Assembly (NCBI GenBank): GCA_035606175.1
Contig: DATNFW010000053.1
Location: 1-27,487, forward strand
Direction: 5' to 3'
From: JASHUC01 sp035606175
Lineage (GTDB): Bacteria > Pseudomonadota > Gammaproteobacteria > Steroidobacterales > Steroidobacteraceae
Length of the DNA stretch: 27,487 nt
The number at the start of each line of letters is the position of its first letter. The first letter of the stretch is position 1. The notes below the pieces were generated by a model that was not told the origin of the DNA, made no database searches, and saw only the letters and a list, made by a program, of their open reading frames with translations. Shown piece by piece: positions 13,472 through 21,016 of the stretch. Both the position numbers and the translations under genes were made by a program.

Positions 13472-16070
13472 CGAACATGAGCGCGCCCTGTTCGGGCTCC
13501 TCGGCGGCGGCAGCCCGCGCCGTTGCGAGCAGCGAGCGCGCGCGCGCGCCCGCTGCCTCGACCTCGGCAGGCACCGCCTCAGAATCGACCGCGTGCGCGA
13601 GCAGGAAGCCTTGCACGGTCACGGGGCCGCAGCGCTCGAGCCTCTCGAGCTGGCCCGGCGTCTCGACGCCCTCGGCGACCACGTGCAGGCCGAGCCCATG
13701 GCAGAGTGCGATCACCGAGCGGGCGATGGCGAAGGAGCGCGGGCTCGCATCGATCCCTTCGATCAGCGTGCGGTCGAGCTTCACGCGCGTAATCGGCAGC
13801 TGCTCGAGCGAGGTGAGCGAGGAGTAGCCCGTGCCGAAATCATCGAGCGCGATTGCGACTCCGAGCTCTCGCAGCCGATGCAGCGCGCTTAAGGTCGCAG
13901 GCCCGGTTTGCATCACGGTCTCGGTGAGCTCGAGCTCGAGGCTGCTTGCCGGAATTCCGGTGACGCGCAGCGCCTCGGCAACATGCTCGACGAAGCCGCT
14001 CTCGAAGAATTGCGGCGCCGAGACGTTGATCGCGACCGAGGCGTGGTGCCAGCCCATGGCGCGCCAGGCCGTGACGGCCGAGGTGGCCGACCGCAGCACC
14101 CAGCCGGTGAGCTCGCGCATGAGACCGGTCTTCTCGGCGATGTGAACGAACTCTACGGCAGGGGCGATGCGCCCGTCGGGCTTGCGCCACCTGAGGAGCG
14201 CCTCGACGCTGCTCGTCTCGAACGTGTGCAGCGCGACCTGCGGCTGATACATGAGCAACAGCTCGCCGGCCTCGACCGCGCGCCGCAGCGCCTGCTCGAG
14301 GCGAAACGAGCTCGCCGCGGCATCCGAGAGATCGGGACTGAACACCGCGAAACGGTTGCGCCCGAGGTCCTTTGCGCGAAACAGCGCAACGTCCGCGGCG
14401 CGCAGGAGCGCATCGGCATCGGGCGCATGGTCCGGATACAAGCTCGCCCCGATGCTCGCGCTCGTCGAGAGGACACGTCCATCGACGGTGAGAGGCTGTT
14501 GCAGGGCATCGAGCAACTTTGCGGACCGGGCGCCGACCGCCTCGACCGAGTCCGTTGCCTCGAGCAGCACGGTGAACTCGTCGCCGCCGAGGCGCGCGAT
14601 GAATGCGTGCGGCCCTGCCGCGGTTTGCAGCCGCTCCCCGATCGCCTGCAGCACTCGATCGCCGAACGTGTGGCCGAGGGTATCGTTGATCGATTTGAAG
14701 TTGTCGAGATCGACGAACAACAGCGCGAAGCGCTCGCCGGATGCCCGAGCGCGCGCGATCGCTCCCGTGAGCGTCGCGCCGAGATGCCGCCGATTCGGCA
14801 GCGCCGTGAGCGGGTCGTGGTGCGCGAGGTGATCGAGCTCGAGCGTGCGCTCGGCGACCCGGCGCTCGAGTTCCGTTTGATTGGTGCGCAGCTCGCGCTC
14901 GACGACTGCGATCTGTCCGGCCATGGCGTTGAAGGATTCGGCGAGCTCGTCGATCTGCGCGAGCCCGGCTCGCTCGGCGCGCGCCTCCCGATCTCCGGCC
15001 GCGAGCCTGCGCGTCACCGCCGTCAGGCGCCGCACCGGCAGAGTGATTCGCAGCGCGAGCACGCCGGAGATGAGGAACACGACGATGACGACCGCGATGC
15101 CCGTTGCAGCGAGCATGTGCTCGGCGCTCACGGCCGCTGCGGCGGCCCGCTCGGCGGCGGCGGCGAGCGCGAAGCGCGCCGGAGCTTGCAGGTGGGTCTG
15201 TGCCCAAACGAGAAGCGCCGCGCCATCCTCGAGGAAGGCACGCCGCTCGGGCACGTGCGAGGCATCGAAGCGCTCGATGCGAGCGCGCAAGCGCGCAGCC
15301 TCGTGCACGTCATCGCGAGTGAGCTCGAGCCATGCGGGGCCCGGGGAGCGCGCGAGCTCGGCCTCGTGCGCGCGCAACAGAGACATCATGCGCGCTTCGG
15401 CGCTCGATGCACCCGGGCCGGTGTCCGGCTCGGCGCGCAGTTGATTGATTGCCTCGTCGAGCTCTGCGAGCGAGCGTCTCGCGAAGAGCTGATTGCCGCC
15501 GACCGGCAGTCCCTCGCCCCCGGCGGATGCGATGCGGCGCCTGACGCCATCGAGCAGCACGCGCCGTCGCGCCTGCCACGCATCCCGATCGCGAGCGCGC
15601 CCGATGAGGGACCGTCCCACGGCCAGGTGATGCGCGATGCGATCCGAGAATCCAGCGGGGGCTCCCAGGGCACGCGCGCCCCGGAATTGGAAGTACGCGT
15701 CGAGGGCGTCGTCGAGGTCGCGCTCGGCTGCGGAGAGCGGCGCTGTGTCGGTGCCCGCTGCGGATTCGAGCAGCTCGCTCACCGTACGGTCGTACGCCGC
15801 AAGCTTCTCGACGATTGCGCCCGAGCGCGCGGCAAGCGGCTCGTCATGCGCCTGCATCGCATGCACCGCCTCGACGGCGGCACGGGTCGTCCGGCTCGCG
15901 AGGACCTGCCCGACGAACACGACGAGGCCGACCGCGGCGAGGCCGACGCCGAGGTATCCTCCCACGCCGAGGCGCAGGCGGCGGAGCTTCACGGCACCCA
16001 CGGCAAACCGCAGACCGCGCCGCACGATTCCAGCGGCTCTCCGGACCAGGGGTGCCCCAGGTTGCGACAT
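13443..16070 (-). CDS. Membrane sensor GGDEF-EAL protein (c-di-GMP turnover)
   Basis: This is an 875-residue inner-membrane signalling protein. One transmembrane segment lies near 38-58 and a second near 318-340, enclosing an alpha-helical periplasmic sensor domain of about 260 residues that I do not recognise. A HAMP domain follows (PVRRLTAVTRRLAAGD...), with a short coiled coil ending in VAERTLELDHLAHHDPLTALPNRR. The GGDEF diguanylate cyclase domain has an intact RLGGDEFTVLLE, but the site five residues upstream reads GPHA rather than RxxD, so product inhibition is probably absent. The EAL phosphodiesterase domain is intact: VEALLRW, AINVSAPQF, ELTETVMQ, ALDDFGTGYSSL, VKLDRTLI and VVAEGVET supply the usual metal and catalytic residues. 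Both activities are therefore possible, and the net direction cannot be read from sequence. The gene is divergent from the small-protein/fnr/tesB unit across 127 bases. Confidence 0.94.
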   Translation of the reverse strand: MSQPGAPLVRRAAGIVRRGLRFAVGAVKLRRLRLGVGGYLGVGLAAVGLVVFVGQVLASRTTRAAVEAVHAMQAHDEPLAARSGAIVEKLAAYDRTVSELLESAAGTDTAPLSAAERDLDDALDAYFQFRGARALGAPAGFSDRIAHHLAVGRSLIGRARDRDAWQARRRVLLDGVRRRIASAGGEGLPVGGNQLFARRSLAELDEAINQLRAEPDTGPGASSAEARMMSLLRAHEAELARSPGPAWLELTRDDVHEAARLRARIERFDASHVPERRAFLEDGAALLVWAQTHLQAPARFALAAAAERAAAAAVSAEHMLAATGIAVVIVVFLISGVLALRITLPVRRLTAVTRRLAAGDREARAERAGLAQIDELAESFNAMAGQIAVVERELRTNQTELERRVAERTLELDHLAHHDPLTALPNRRHLGATLTGAIARARASGERFALLFVDLDNFKSINDTLGHTFGDRVLQAIGERLQTAAGPHAFIARLGGDEFTVLLEATDSVEAVGARSAKLLDALQQPLTVDGRVLSTSASIGASLYPDHAPDADALLRAADVALFRAKDLGRNRFAVFSPDLSDAAASSFRLEQALRRAVEAGELLLMYQPQVALHTFETSSVEALLRWRKPDGRIAPAVEFVHIAEKTGLMRELTGWVLRSATSAVTAWRAMGWHHASVAINVSAPQFFESGFVEHVAEALRVTGIPASSLELELTETVMQTGPATLSALHRLRELGVAIALDDFGTGYSSLTSLEQLPITRVKLDRTLIEGIDASPRSFAIARSVIALCHGLGLHVVAEGVETPGQLERLERCGPVTVQGFLLAHAVDSEAVPAEVEAAGARARSLLATARAAAAEEPEQGALMFVTPRRVLPR

Positions 16071-16185
16071 AAGCGGGATGGGGGTTCTCGCGAGACGGCA
16101 ATGATCGCTGCCCTTGACTTGGCCGTCCAGGCACGGCGTCCCAGATCGCGCCCGGCCGGTGAGCCCGCATCCGAAGGACTTGTTT

Positions 16186-16191
16186 TATACT
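16186..16191 (+). promoter_or_regulatory. Candidate -10 element (TATACT) for the small-protein/fnr/tesB unit
   Basis: TATACT lies six bases before the GTG start at 16198, so transcription would begin at or next to the start codon and give a leaderless mRNA. No good -35 hexamer is visible at 16-18 bases upstream. On the other strand the overlapping bases 16184-16189 read TATAAA, which could serve the divergent GGDEF-EAL gene. It is the only A+T-rich patch in the 127-base divergent gap. Confidence 0.4.
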
Positions 16192-16197
16192 GCCGAT

Positions 16198-16497
16198 GTG
16201 ACGGAGATTGTAGACACCTTCGACTCGGCCTTTGCGAAGGCCGTGGACCTCGGGAATCGGCTCGCCGATCGGGACAAGGACGCCGACCTCTGGGATATCG
16301 CGGACGGACTGCTCGCCGGAGCGCTGCAGTACTGGCTCTACTCGCGCCAGCCCTGCGGCGACCCGCGCTGTCAGGACTGTATGCCGATCAGCACCGCCGA
16401 GGGACGCATGGCGGAGCTGAAACGGCTGGTCGAGCAGCTCGCCTCGGAGAGCGAGTACTTCCACACGCCGACCGACGCCAACGCCGGGCGCGCTTGA
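16198..16497 (+). CDS. Small protein with C-x4-C-x2-C motif, unknown function
   Basis: I do not recognise a named family. From the GTG at 16198 the protein has 99 residues (MTEIVDTFDSAFAKAVDLGN...). It looks soluble and mostly helical, with acidic N-terminal helices, a short CGDPRCQDC segment near residues 61-69 that could bind a metal or be redox active, and a Glu/Leu-rich C-terminal helix. An in-frame extension back to an ATG at 16114 exists, but it is Pro/Arg-rich and crosses the putative -10 element, so I prefer the GTG. The stop codon overlaps the TTG start of the ferredoxin-NADP reductase (TTGA), implying co-translation and possibly a shared role. With only three cysteines it does not look like a standard ferredoxin. 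Confidence 0.7.
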   Translation: MTEIVDTFDSAFAKAVDLGNRLADRDKDADLWDIADGLLAGALQYWLYSRQPCGDPRCQDCMPISTAEGRMAELKRLVEQLASESEYFHTPTDANAGRA

Positions 16498-17546
16498 GCA
16501 TCGAGAGTTCTCAAGCCGATCCGATCTCGACGGAGGTCGTCGTCATCGGAGCGGGTCCCTGCGGCCTGTTCCAGGTCTTCGAGCTGGGGCTCCTCGGCAT
16601 CGGCTGCCGCATCATCGATTCTCTGCCGCATCCCGGCGGCCAGTGCACCGAGCTCTATCCGGACAAGCCCATCTACGACATTCCGGCGCTGCCGGTCTGC
16701 GGCGGCCAGGAGCTGATCGACCGGCTGCTGCAGCAGATCAAGCCTTTCAACGCGCCGCTGCACCTCGGTGAGGAGGTGACCCAGCTCGCGCGACAGGAAG
16801 ACGGCCGCTTTCTCCTGCGCACGAGCGCCGGCACGGCGTTGACCGCTGGAGCCGTGGTGATTGCGGGCGGCGTCGGTTCTTTCCAGCCGCGGCGCATCGG
16901 CCTCGAGGGCTGCGAGGCGTTCGAGGGCGCATCGATTCACTACCGCGTGCGCAACGCGAGCGCGCTGCACGGCAAACGGCTCGTGATCTTCGGCGGCGGA
17001 GACTCCGCGCTCGACTGGGCGCTCGCGCTCGCTCCGCAGGCGGCGAGCCTCACGCTCGTGCACCGGCGCGCCGAATTCCGCGCCGCCCCGGCGAGTGTCG
17101 CGCGGATGCGCGAGCTCGTCGCAGCCGGGCGCATGCGCCACATCGAAGGGCTGGCGCAATCGCTGATCGTCGAAGGCGGCACCCTCGCCGGGGTCCATGT
17201 GAAGGGCAGCGATGGCCTCGTGCACGCGCTCGCGGCGGATCAACTGCTCGCGTTTTTCGGACTGCATCCGAAGCTCGGACCGATCGCCGAGTGGGGGCTC
17301 GAGCTCGAGCGCAAAGCGCTCAAAGTGGACACGGAGCGTTTCGAGACGAGCGTCCCCGGCATCTTCGCCATCGGCGACATCAATACCTACCCCGGAAAGA
17401 AAAAGCTGATTCTCTCCGGCTTCCATGAAGCTGCGCTCGCGGCGTTCGCGATCCAGCACCATCTCTATCCGCAGAAGAAGCAGTTCCTGCAATACACCAC
17501 GACGAGCCCGATCATGCACAAGCGGCTCGGCGTGCCCGACACGTGA
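16494..17546 (+). CDS. Ferredoxin-NADP reductase, type 2 (thioredoxin-reductase-like fold)
   Basis: A flavoprotein that passes electrons between NADPH and ferredoxin or flavodoxin. It has 350 residues. The FAD-binding GAGPCGLFQ lies near 19-27, and HPGGQCTELYPDKPIYDIPA near 46-65, diagnostic of YumC-type reductases. The NADP-binding part has IFGGGDSALDWA and VHRRAEFRAAP. AIGDINTYPGKKKLILSGFHE contacts FAD, and the C-terminal tail carries the characteristic QYTTTSPIMHKRLGV. The CxxC redox pair of true thioredoxin reductase is absent, so it is not TrxB. The frame is open far upstream through antisense sequence of the GGDEF-EAL gene, and no ATG fits. The TTG at 16494-16496 overlaps the previous stop and immediately precedes the conserved N-terminus, so I take it as the start. 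No ferredoxin gene is in the window. Confidence 0.92.
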   Translation: MSIESSQADPISTEVVVIGAGPCGLFQVFELGLLGIGCRIIDSLPHPGGQCTELYPDKPIYDIPALPVCGGQELIDRLLQQIKPFNAPLHLGEEVTQLARQEDGRFLLRTSAGTALTAGAVVIAGGVGSFQPRRIGLEGCEAFEGASIHYRVRNASALHGKRLVIFGGGDSALDWALALAPQAASLTLVHRRAEFRAAPASVARMRELVAAGRMRHIEGLAQSLIVEGGTLAGVHVKGSDGLVHALAADQLLAFFGLHPKLGPIAEWGLELERKALKVDTERFETSVPGIFAIGDINTYPGKKKLILSGFHEAALAAFAIQHHLYPQKKQFLQYTTTSPIMHKRLGVPDT

Positions 17547-17550
17547 GCCG

Positions 17551-18441
17551 GTGGACCCGCGCATCGCCGACCTGATCCGCCTTCTCGACCTCGAGCCGCT
17601 CGAGGTCAATCTCTTCCGCGGGGCGAGCCGCGACATCGGTAGCCCGCAGGTCTTCGGGGGCCAGGTGCTCGGCCAGGCGCTCATGGCCGCCTCGCGTACG
17701 GTCGAGGGACGCATCGTGCACTCGCTGCACGCCTATTTTCTGCGCCGCGGCGACTTCAATGCGCCGATCGTGTACCACGTCGACCGCAGCCGCGACGGGT
17801 CGAGCTTCTCGAACCGGCGCATCGTCGCGATCCAGCACGGCGAGCAGATCTTCAATATGACGGCATCGTTCCAGGTCGTCGAGCCCGGTTTCGAACATCA
17901 GATTCCGATGCCCACCGTGCCGCCTCCGGAGTCGCTCCCGGACAGCATGCGCGTCCCGCCGCAGCTCCTTTCCAAGCTTCCCGAGCGGATGCGGCATCTG
18001 CTCGAGACGCCGCGGCCGTTCGAGTTCCGCAGCGTCCAGCCGGTCGAAGCTTTCGGGCTCGGAGGCCGGCGCGCGAGCGGCTCGGGCTCGAGCCGTGTGC
18101 CGACTGCGCGGCAGATCTGGTTTCGGGCGGTGAGCGAGGTGGACGCGGACGAGACGCTGCAGCGTTGCCTGCTCGCGTACGTCTCGGACTTCTATCTGCT
18201 CGAGACCGCGACGCTTCCGCACGGCATCTCCTCGCACTCGGGCAAGGCGATCGTCGCGAGCATCGATCATGCAATGTGGTTCCACCGCCCGTTGCGCGTC
18301 GATGACTGGCTGCTCTATGCCGTCGAGAGTCCGAGCGCATCCGGCGCGCGCGGCTTCGCGCGCGCGAGCGTCTTTGCGCGCGATGGGCGGCTCGTCGCGA
18401 GCACGGCACAGGAGGGGCTAGTGCGCGTTGTCGGGCGATGA
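17551..18441 (+). CDS. tesB: Acyl-CoA thioesterase II (TesB)
   Basis: TesB hydrolyses medium- and long-chain acyl-CoA to free fatty acid and CoA in the cytoplasm. The 296-residue protein has the double hot-dog arrangement. The first half carries LFRGASRDIGSPQVFGGQVLGQAL near 19-42 and HSLHAYFLRRGD near 57-68. The second half carries IDHAMWFHRPLRVDDWLLY, with the Asp equivalent to the catalytic Asp of E. coli TesB, and the C-terminal DGRLVASTAQEGLVR with the conserved Gln. The start is the GTG at 17551, four bases after the reductase stop; no ATG is available near the conserved N-terminus and the Shine-Dalgarno is poor. Its last 24 bases overlap the convergent hydrolase gene. It is apparently co-transcribed with the reductase, though no functional link is obvious. 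Confidence 0.94.
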   Translation: MDPRIADLIRLLDLEPLEVNLFRGASRDIGSPQVFGGQVLGQALMAASRTVEGRIVHSLHAYFLRRGDFNAPIVYHVDRSRDGSSFSNRRIVAIQHGEQIFNMTASFQVVEPGFEHQIPMPTVPPPESLPDSMRVPPQLLSKLPERMRHLLETPRPFEFRSVQPVEAFGLGGRRASGSGSSRVPTARQIWFRAVSEVDADETLQRCLLAYVSDFYLLETATLPHGISSHSGKAIVASIDHAMWFHRPLRVDDWLLYAVESPSASGARGFARASVFARDGRLVASTAQEGLVRVVGR

Positions 18442-19431
18442 GGCGTGCGTCATCGCATCGATCTCTCGGAGCAGGATGGGATTGAAGCGCTTCGGGTCCT
18501 GAAGCATGAGGAAGTGTCCGTCGCCTTTGAGCTTCATCGCACGGAACGACGGCAGGATCTTGCGGATACGCGCCTCGCTCTCGGCGTGTCCGAGGTCGGA
18601 GTCGATGGCGACGATCGGCACGTGCACGGCAGGCAACAGCGTGCGGTAGTCCATCGAGTTCAGGCTCACGAGGGAGGCGACGGCGATCGGCGCGGGAGCG
18701 CGCGCCATGTCGTTCGCGACCTCCCGCTCGAAGGTGGAATTCGCGTCGGGCTCGAACAGTGTCGGGACGAAGCGGTGCATCGCGCCGATGAAGTCGGTGC
18801 GGAAGGGCGCGACCGCGCGCTGGACGTCGCTCGGCGACGGCGGCGGCAGGCCGAGACTCTTGAAAGTATCGATGCCGATGATGCCGATCACGCGCGACCC
18901 GAGGAGCGGCGCCGCTTCGAGCGCGACCGGTCCGCCCATCGAATGTCCGACCAGAATGACGTGCGGATTCGGCAGCTGGCGCACGACGGCCGCGACATCC
19001 TCGCCGTATCGAGCCATGGACCAGTCGGTGCGGTTCCTGCCCGAGCCGCCGTGCCCGGCGAGATCGAGCGTTACGGTGGTGTATTTCGCCGCGAGGGGCG
19101 CGATTTGCTCGCGCCAGTAGCTCGCATTGCAGGCCCAGCCGTGAATGAGGACGACGGCCGGATCGCCGGCTCCGTACACGTGATATTCGATGTGCACGCC
19201 GTCGACGGAGTCGGTGATGCGCGATGCGCCCGTCGGGCCTTGCGGGGCGAGGGCAGGATTGGCGGTGGCGGCGCCATCGGCGGCGGGCTTCGCGGTGGCG
19301 GGCTGCGCGGTGGCTGCAGGCCCAGGTGGCATCGCGAGGCTCGCAAGGTGCGCTTGCGAAGGCGCGCGTCCGCAGGATGATGCGGCGATCAAACAGGCGA
19401 GCGCCGCGGCGCTCGTGCGAACTCTCACCAC
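18418..19431 (-). CDS. Alpha/beta-hydrolase, probable lipoprotein
   Basis: A serine hydrolase of unknown substrate, 337 residues. The N-terminus is a short basic stretch, a hydrophobic helix and a possible lipobox ending at Cys20 (AASSC), so export and lipid anchoring are likely though not certain. Residues about 30-70 are an Ala/Pro/Thr-rich linker encoded by degenerate GCGGTGGC-like repeats. The catalytic domain then shows the oxyanion-hole motif VLIHGWACNASYW near 94-106, the nucleophile Ser164 in VGHSMGGPVAL, an acid in VAIDSDLG near 277-279, and His306 in GDGHFLML. The start is the first of two adjacent GTG codons, with GGGAGG six bases upstream, the best ribosome-binding site in the window. 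It follows the FAD-linked oxidase by 29 bases on the same strand, so the two are probably an operon. Confidence 0.88.
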   Translation of the reverse strand: MVRVRTSAAALACLIAASSCGRAPSQAHLASLAMPPGPAATAQPATAKPAADGAATANPALAPQGPTGASRITDSVDGVHIEYHVYGAGDPAVVLIHGWACNASYWREQIAPLAAKYTTVTLDLAGHGGSGRNRTDWSMARYGEDVAAVVRQLPNPHVILVGHSMGGPVALEAAPLLGSRVIGIIGIDTFKSLGLPPPSPSDVQRAVAPFRTDFIGAMHRFVPTLFEPDANSTFEREVANDMARAPAPIAVASLVSLNSMDYRTLLPAVHVPIVAIDSDLGHAESEARIRKILPSFRAMKLKGDGHFLMLQDPKRFNPILLREIDAMTHASSPDNAH

Positions 19432-19460
19432 GATAATCCTCCCGAGGGCACGAGGCCCCG

Positions 19461-20927
19461 CTAAGGCACGACCTGCCGTGCGGCGAGGCCCGGCGGATGC
19501 AGCTCATCGCGCGGATCAGTGCGCAGCACCTTGCCGGGATTGAGGATGCCGTGCGGATCGAAAGCGTGCTTGACGGCCCGCATGAGCTCGAGCTCCACCG
19601 GCTGCGCATAGCGCTCGAGCTCGGCGATCTTCAAACGACCGATGCCATGCTCGGCGCTGAAGCTGCCGCCGAGACTTGCCACGAGATCGTGCATGGCGCG
19701 CATGACGGCCGGCGCGCGTTGAAGGAATACGGCCGCATCCGTGCCCGGCGCTTGATTGAGATTGAAGTGCAGGTTCCCGTCGCCGACATGCCCGTACGCG
19801 ACCAGACGTCCGTCCGGAACGTGCTCGCGCACCCATCGAGAGCCGCGCTCGACGAGCTCCGGGAGACGCGCCACCGGGACCGAGATGTCGTGCTTCAAGC
19901 TCGCGCCGTCGCGTCGCTGCGCCTCCGGAACGCTCTCCCGAAGCCTCCAGAATGCAGCGCGCTCGCGCTCGCTCGAGGCGAGCGCCGCATCGAGCACCCG
20001 ACCGCGCTCGAGCTCTACACCGAGCGCCTCCTCGAGGAGCTCCGTACACGGCTCCGCCGCGCGTGAGGAGCCGAGCTCGCATAGCACGTACCACGGATAC
20101 GGCCGGGCAAGCGGATCGACGACCCCGGGAATGTGGCGCGTGGTGAGCTCGATCGCGATGCGCGGGATGAGCTCGAACGAGCTCACGAGCTCGCCTGTTG
20201 CCTCGCGCAGCGCCGCGAGCAGATCGACGGCCGCGCGCACGTCCGGCAAGGCTATGAATGCAGCGGCGACGGCTCGCACGGGCGGAAAGAGTTTGAGACT
20301 CGCAGCGGTGATCACGCCGAGCGTGCCCTCCGAGCCGAGGAACAGCGATTTCAAATCGTATCCCGTATTGTCCTTGCGCAGCGCCGTCAGGCTCGAGAGC
20401 ACCCGCCCGTCTGCGAGCACGACCTCGAGGCCCAGAACGAGATCGCGCATCATGCCGTAGCGCAGGACCTGGGTGCCGCCCGCGTTGGTCGCGATGTTGC
20501 CTCCGATCTGGCAGCTGCCCTGGGAGCCGAGCGAAAGCGGGAAGAGACGGTCGGCCGATTCGGCCGCGCGCCGCACCGTCTCGAGCGAGCAGCCCGCCTC
20601 GGCGACCAGCGCGTAGCCCGCCGGGTCCACTTCGCGGATGCGGTCGAGTCTCGCAAGCGCGAGCACGATCTGTCGTCCCGACTCGTCGGGGGTCGCGCCG
20701 CCGCAGTAGCTCGTGTTGCCGCCTTGCGGGACGACGTTGATCCGCTGCTCGTTGCACAACGTGAGGAGCGCTGAGACCTCAGCGACCGTGCGGGGTAGCA
20801 CGACCGCGCACGCGCGCCCGCGATAGAGCGCCCGGTGGTCCACGAGGTAGGGCTCGACATCGGCAGCCGCCGTCAGCACGGCGCCATCGCCGAGGCGCTC
20901 CCGAATCAGATCGAGGGGAGTCGACAC
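19461..20927 (-). CDS. FAD-linked oxidase, D-2-hydroxyacid dehydrogenase type (GlcD/D-lactate/D-2-hydroxyglutarate family)
   Basis: A 488-residue flavoenzyme that oxidises a D-2-hydroxyacid to the 2-oxoacid. The PCMH-type FAD-binding domain spans about 37-215, with PQGGNTSYCGGATPD near 67-81, SLGSQGSCQIGGNIATNAGG near 132-151 and LFLGSEGTLGVITAASLKLFP near 195-215. The C-terminal domain contains GHVGDGNLHFNL near 370 and the metal-ligand motif EHGIGRLK near 420, then FDPHGILNPGKVL. These fit D-lactate, glycolate-D-subunit or D-2-hydroxyglutarate dehydrogenases; sequence alone does not fix the substrate. There is no Fe-S domain. Cys75 sits where other members often carry another small residue. 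The start is GTG at 20927, with a -10-like TAAAGT six bases before it and no Shine-Dalgarno. The lipoprotein hydrolase gene follows. Confidence 0.88.
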   Translation of the reverse strand: MSTPLDLIRERLGDGAVLTAAADVEPYLVDHRALYRGRACAVVLPRTVAEVSALLTLCNEQRINVVPQGGNTSYCGGATPDESGRQIVLALARLDRIREVDPAGYALVAEAGCSLETVRRAAESADRLFPLSLGSQGSCQIGGNIATNAGGTQVLRYGMMRDLVLGLEVVLADGRVLSSLTALRKDNTGYDLKSLFLGSEGTLGVITAASLKLFPPVRAVAAAFIALPDVRAAVDLLAALREATGELVSSFELIPRIAIELTTRHIPGVVDPLARPYPWYVLCELGSSRAAEPCTELLEEALGVELERGRVLDAALASSERERAAFWRLRESVPEAQRRDGASLKHDISVPVARLPELVERGSRWVREHVPDGRLVAYGHVGDGNLHFNLNQAPGTDAAVFLQRAPAVMRAMHDLVASLGGSFSAEHGIGRLKIAELERYAQPVELELMRAVKHAFDPHGILNPGKVLRTDPRDELHPPGLAARQVVP

Positions 20928-20933
20928 CGCGAC

Positions 20934-20939
20934 ACTTTA
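20934..20939 (-). promoter_or_regulatory. Candidate -10 element (TAAAGT) for the FAD-linked oxidase
   Basis: On the minus strand TAAAGT ends six bases before the GTG start. This spacing would put the transcript start on the start codon, as at 16186-16191. No -35 hexamer of good quality is visible, because the upstream bases are almost pure G+C. Confidence 0.3.
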
Positions 20940-20955
20940 CCGGCCTGTCAGCGGG

Positions 20956-20971
20956 GCGGCCAGCGGGCCGC
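20956..20971. repeat. Short inverted repeat, GCGGCC-agcg-GGCCGC
   Basis: A perfect 6-bp stem with a 4-base loop, in the 89-base gap between the Crp/Fnr gene and the FAD-linked oxidase. Together with the hairpin at 20997-21015 it could help end transcription from the regulator operon. No T-run follows on either strand. Confidence 0.35.
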
Positions 20972-20996
20972 GCCAGCCGGGCGATCGGACGGGCGC

Positions 20997-21015
20997 GCGG
21001 CGCCGGCGGCGCCGC
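20997..21015 (-). terminator. Possible terminator hairpin after the Crp/Fnr gene
   Basis: A perfect inverted repeat GCGGCGCC-GGC-GGCGCCGC (8-bp stem, 3-base loop) starts one base after the regulator's stop codon. It would be very stable in RNA. There is no T-tract, so if it terminates it is not a classic intrinsic terminator; it could instead pause polymerase or protect the mRNA 3' end. Confidence 0.4.
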
Positions 21016-21016
21016 C

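Noticed and set aside
16114..16197. Longer start for the small Cys protein at ATG 16114
   Set aside because: The added 28 residues are Pro/Arg-rich, cover the only promoter-like A+T patch and look unlike the rest of the protein.
13908..16493. Upstream part of the long open frame that contains the ferredoxin-NADP reductase
   Set aside because: This part is antisense to the GGDEF-EAL gene; the reductase family N-terminus begins only after the TTG at 16494.
16494..17546. Thioredoxin reductase (TrxB) annotation
   Set aside because: The redox CxxC is missing and the GGQCTELYPDKPIYDIP and YTTTSPIMHKRLG signatures mark the ferredoxin-NADP reductase branch.
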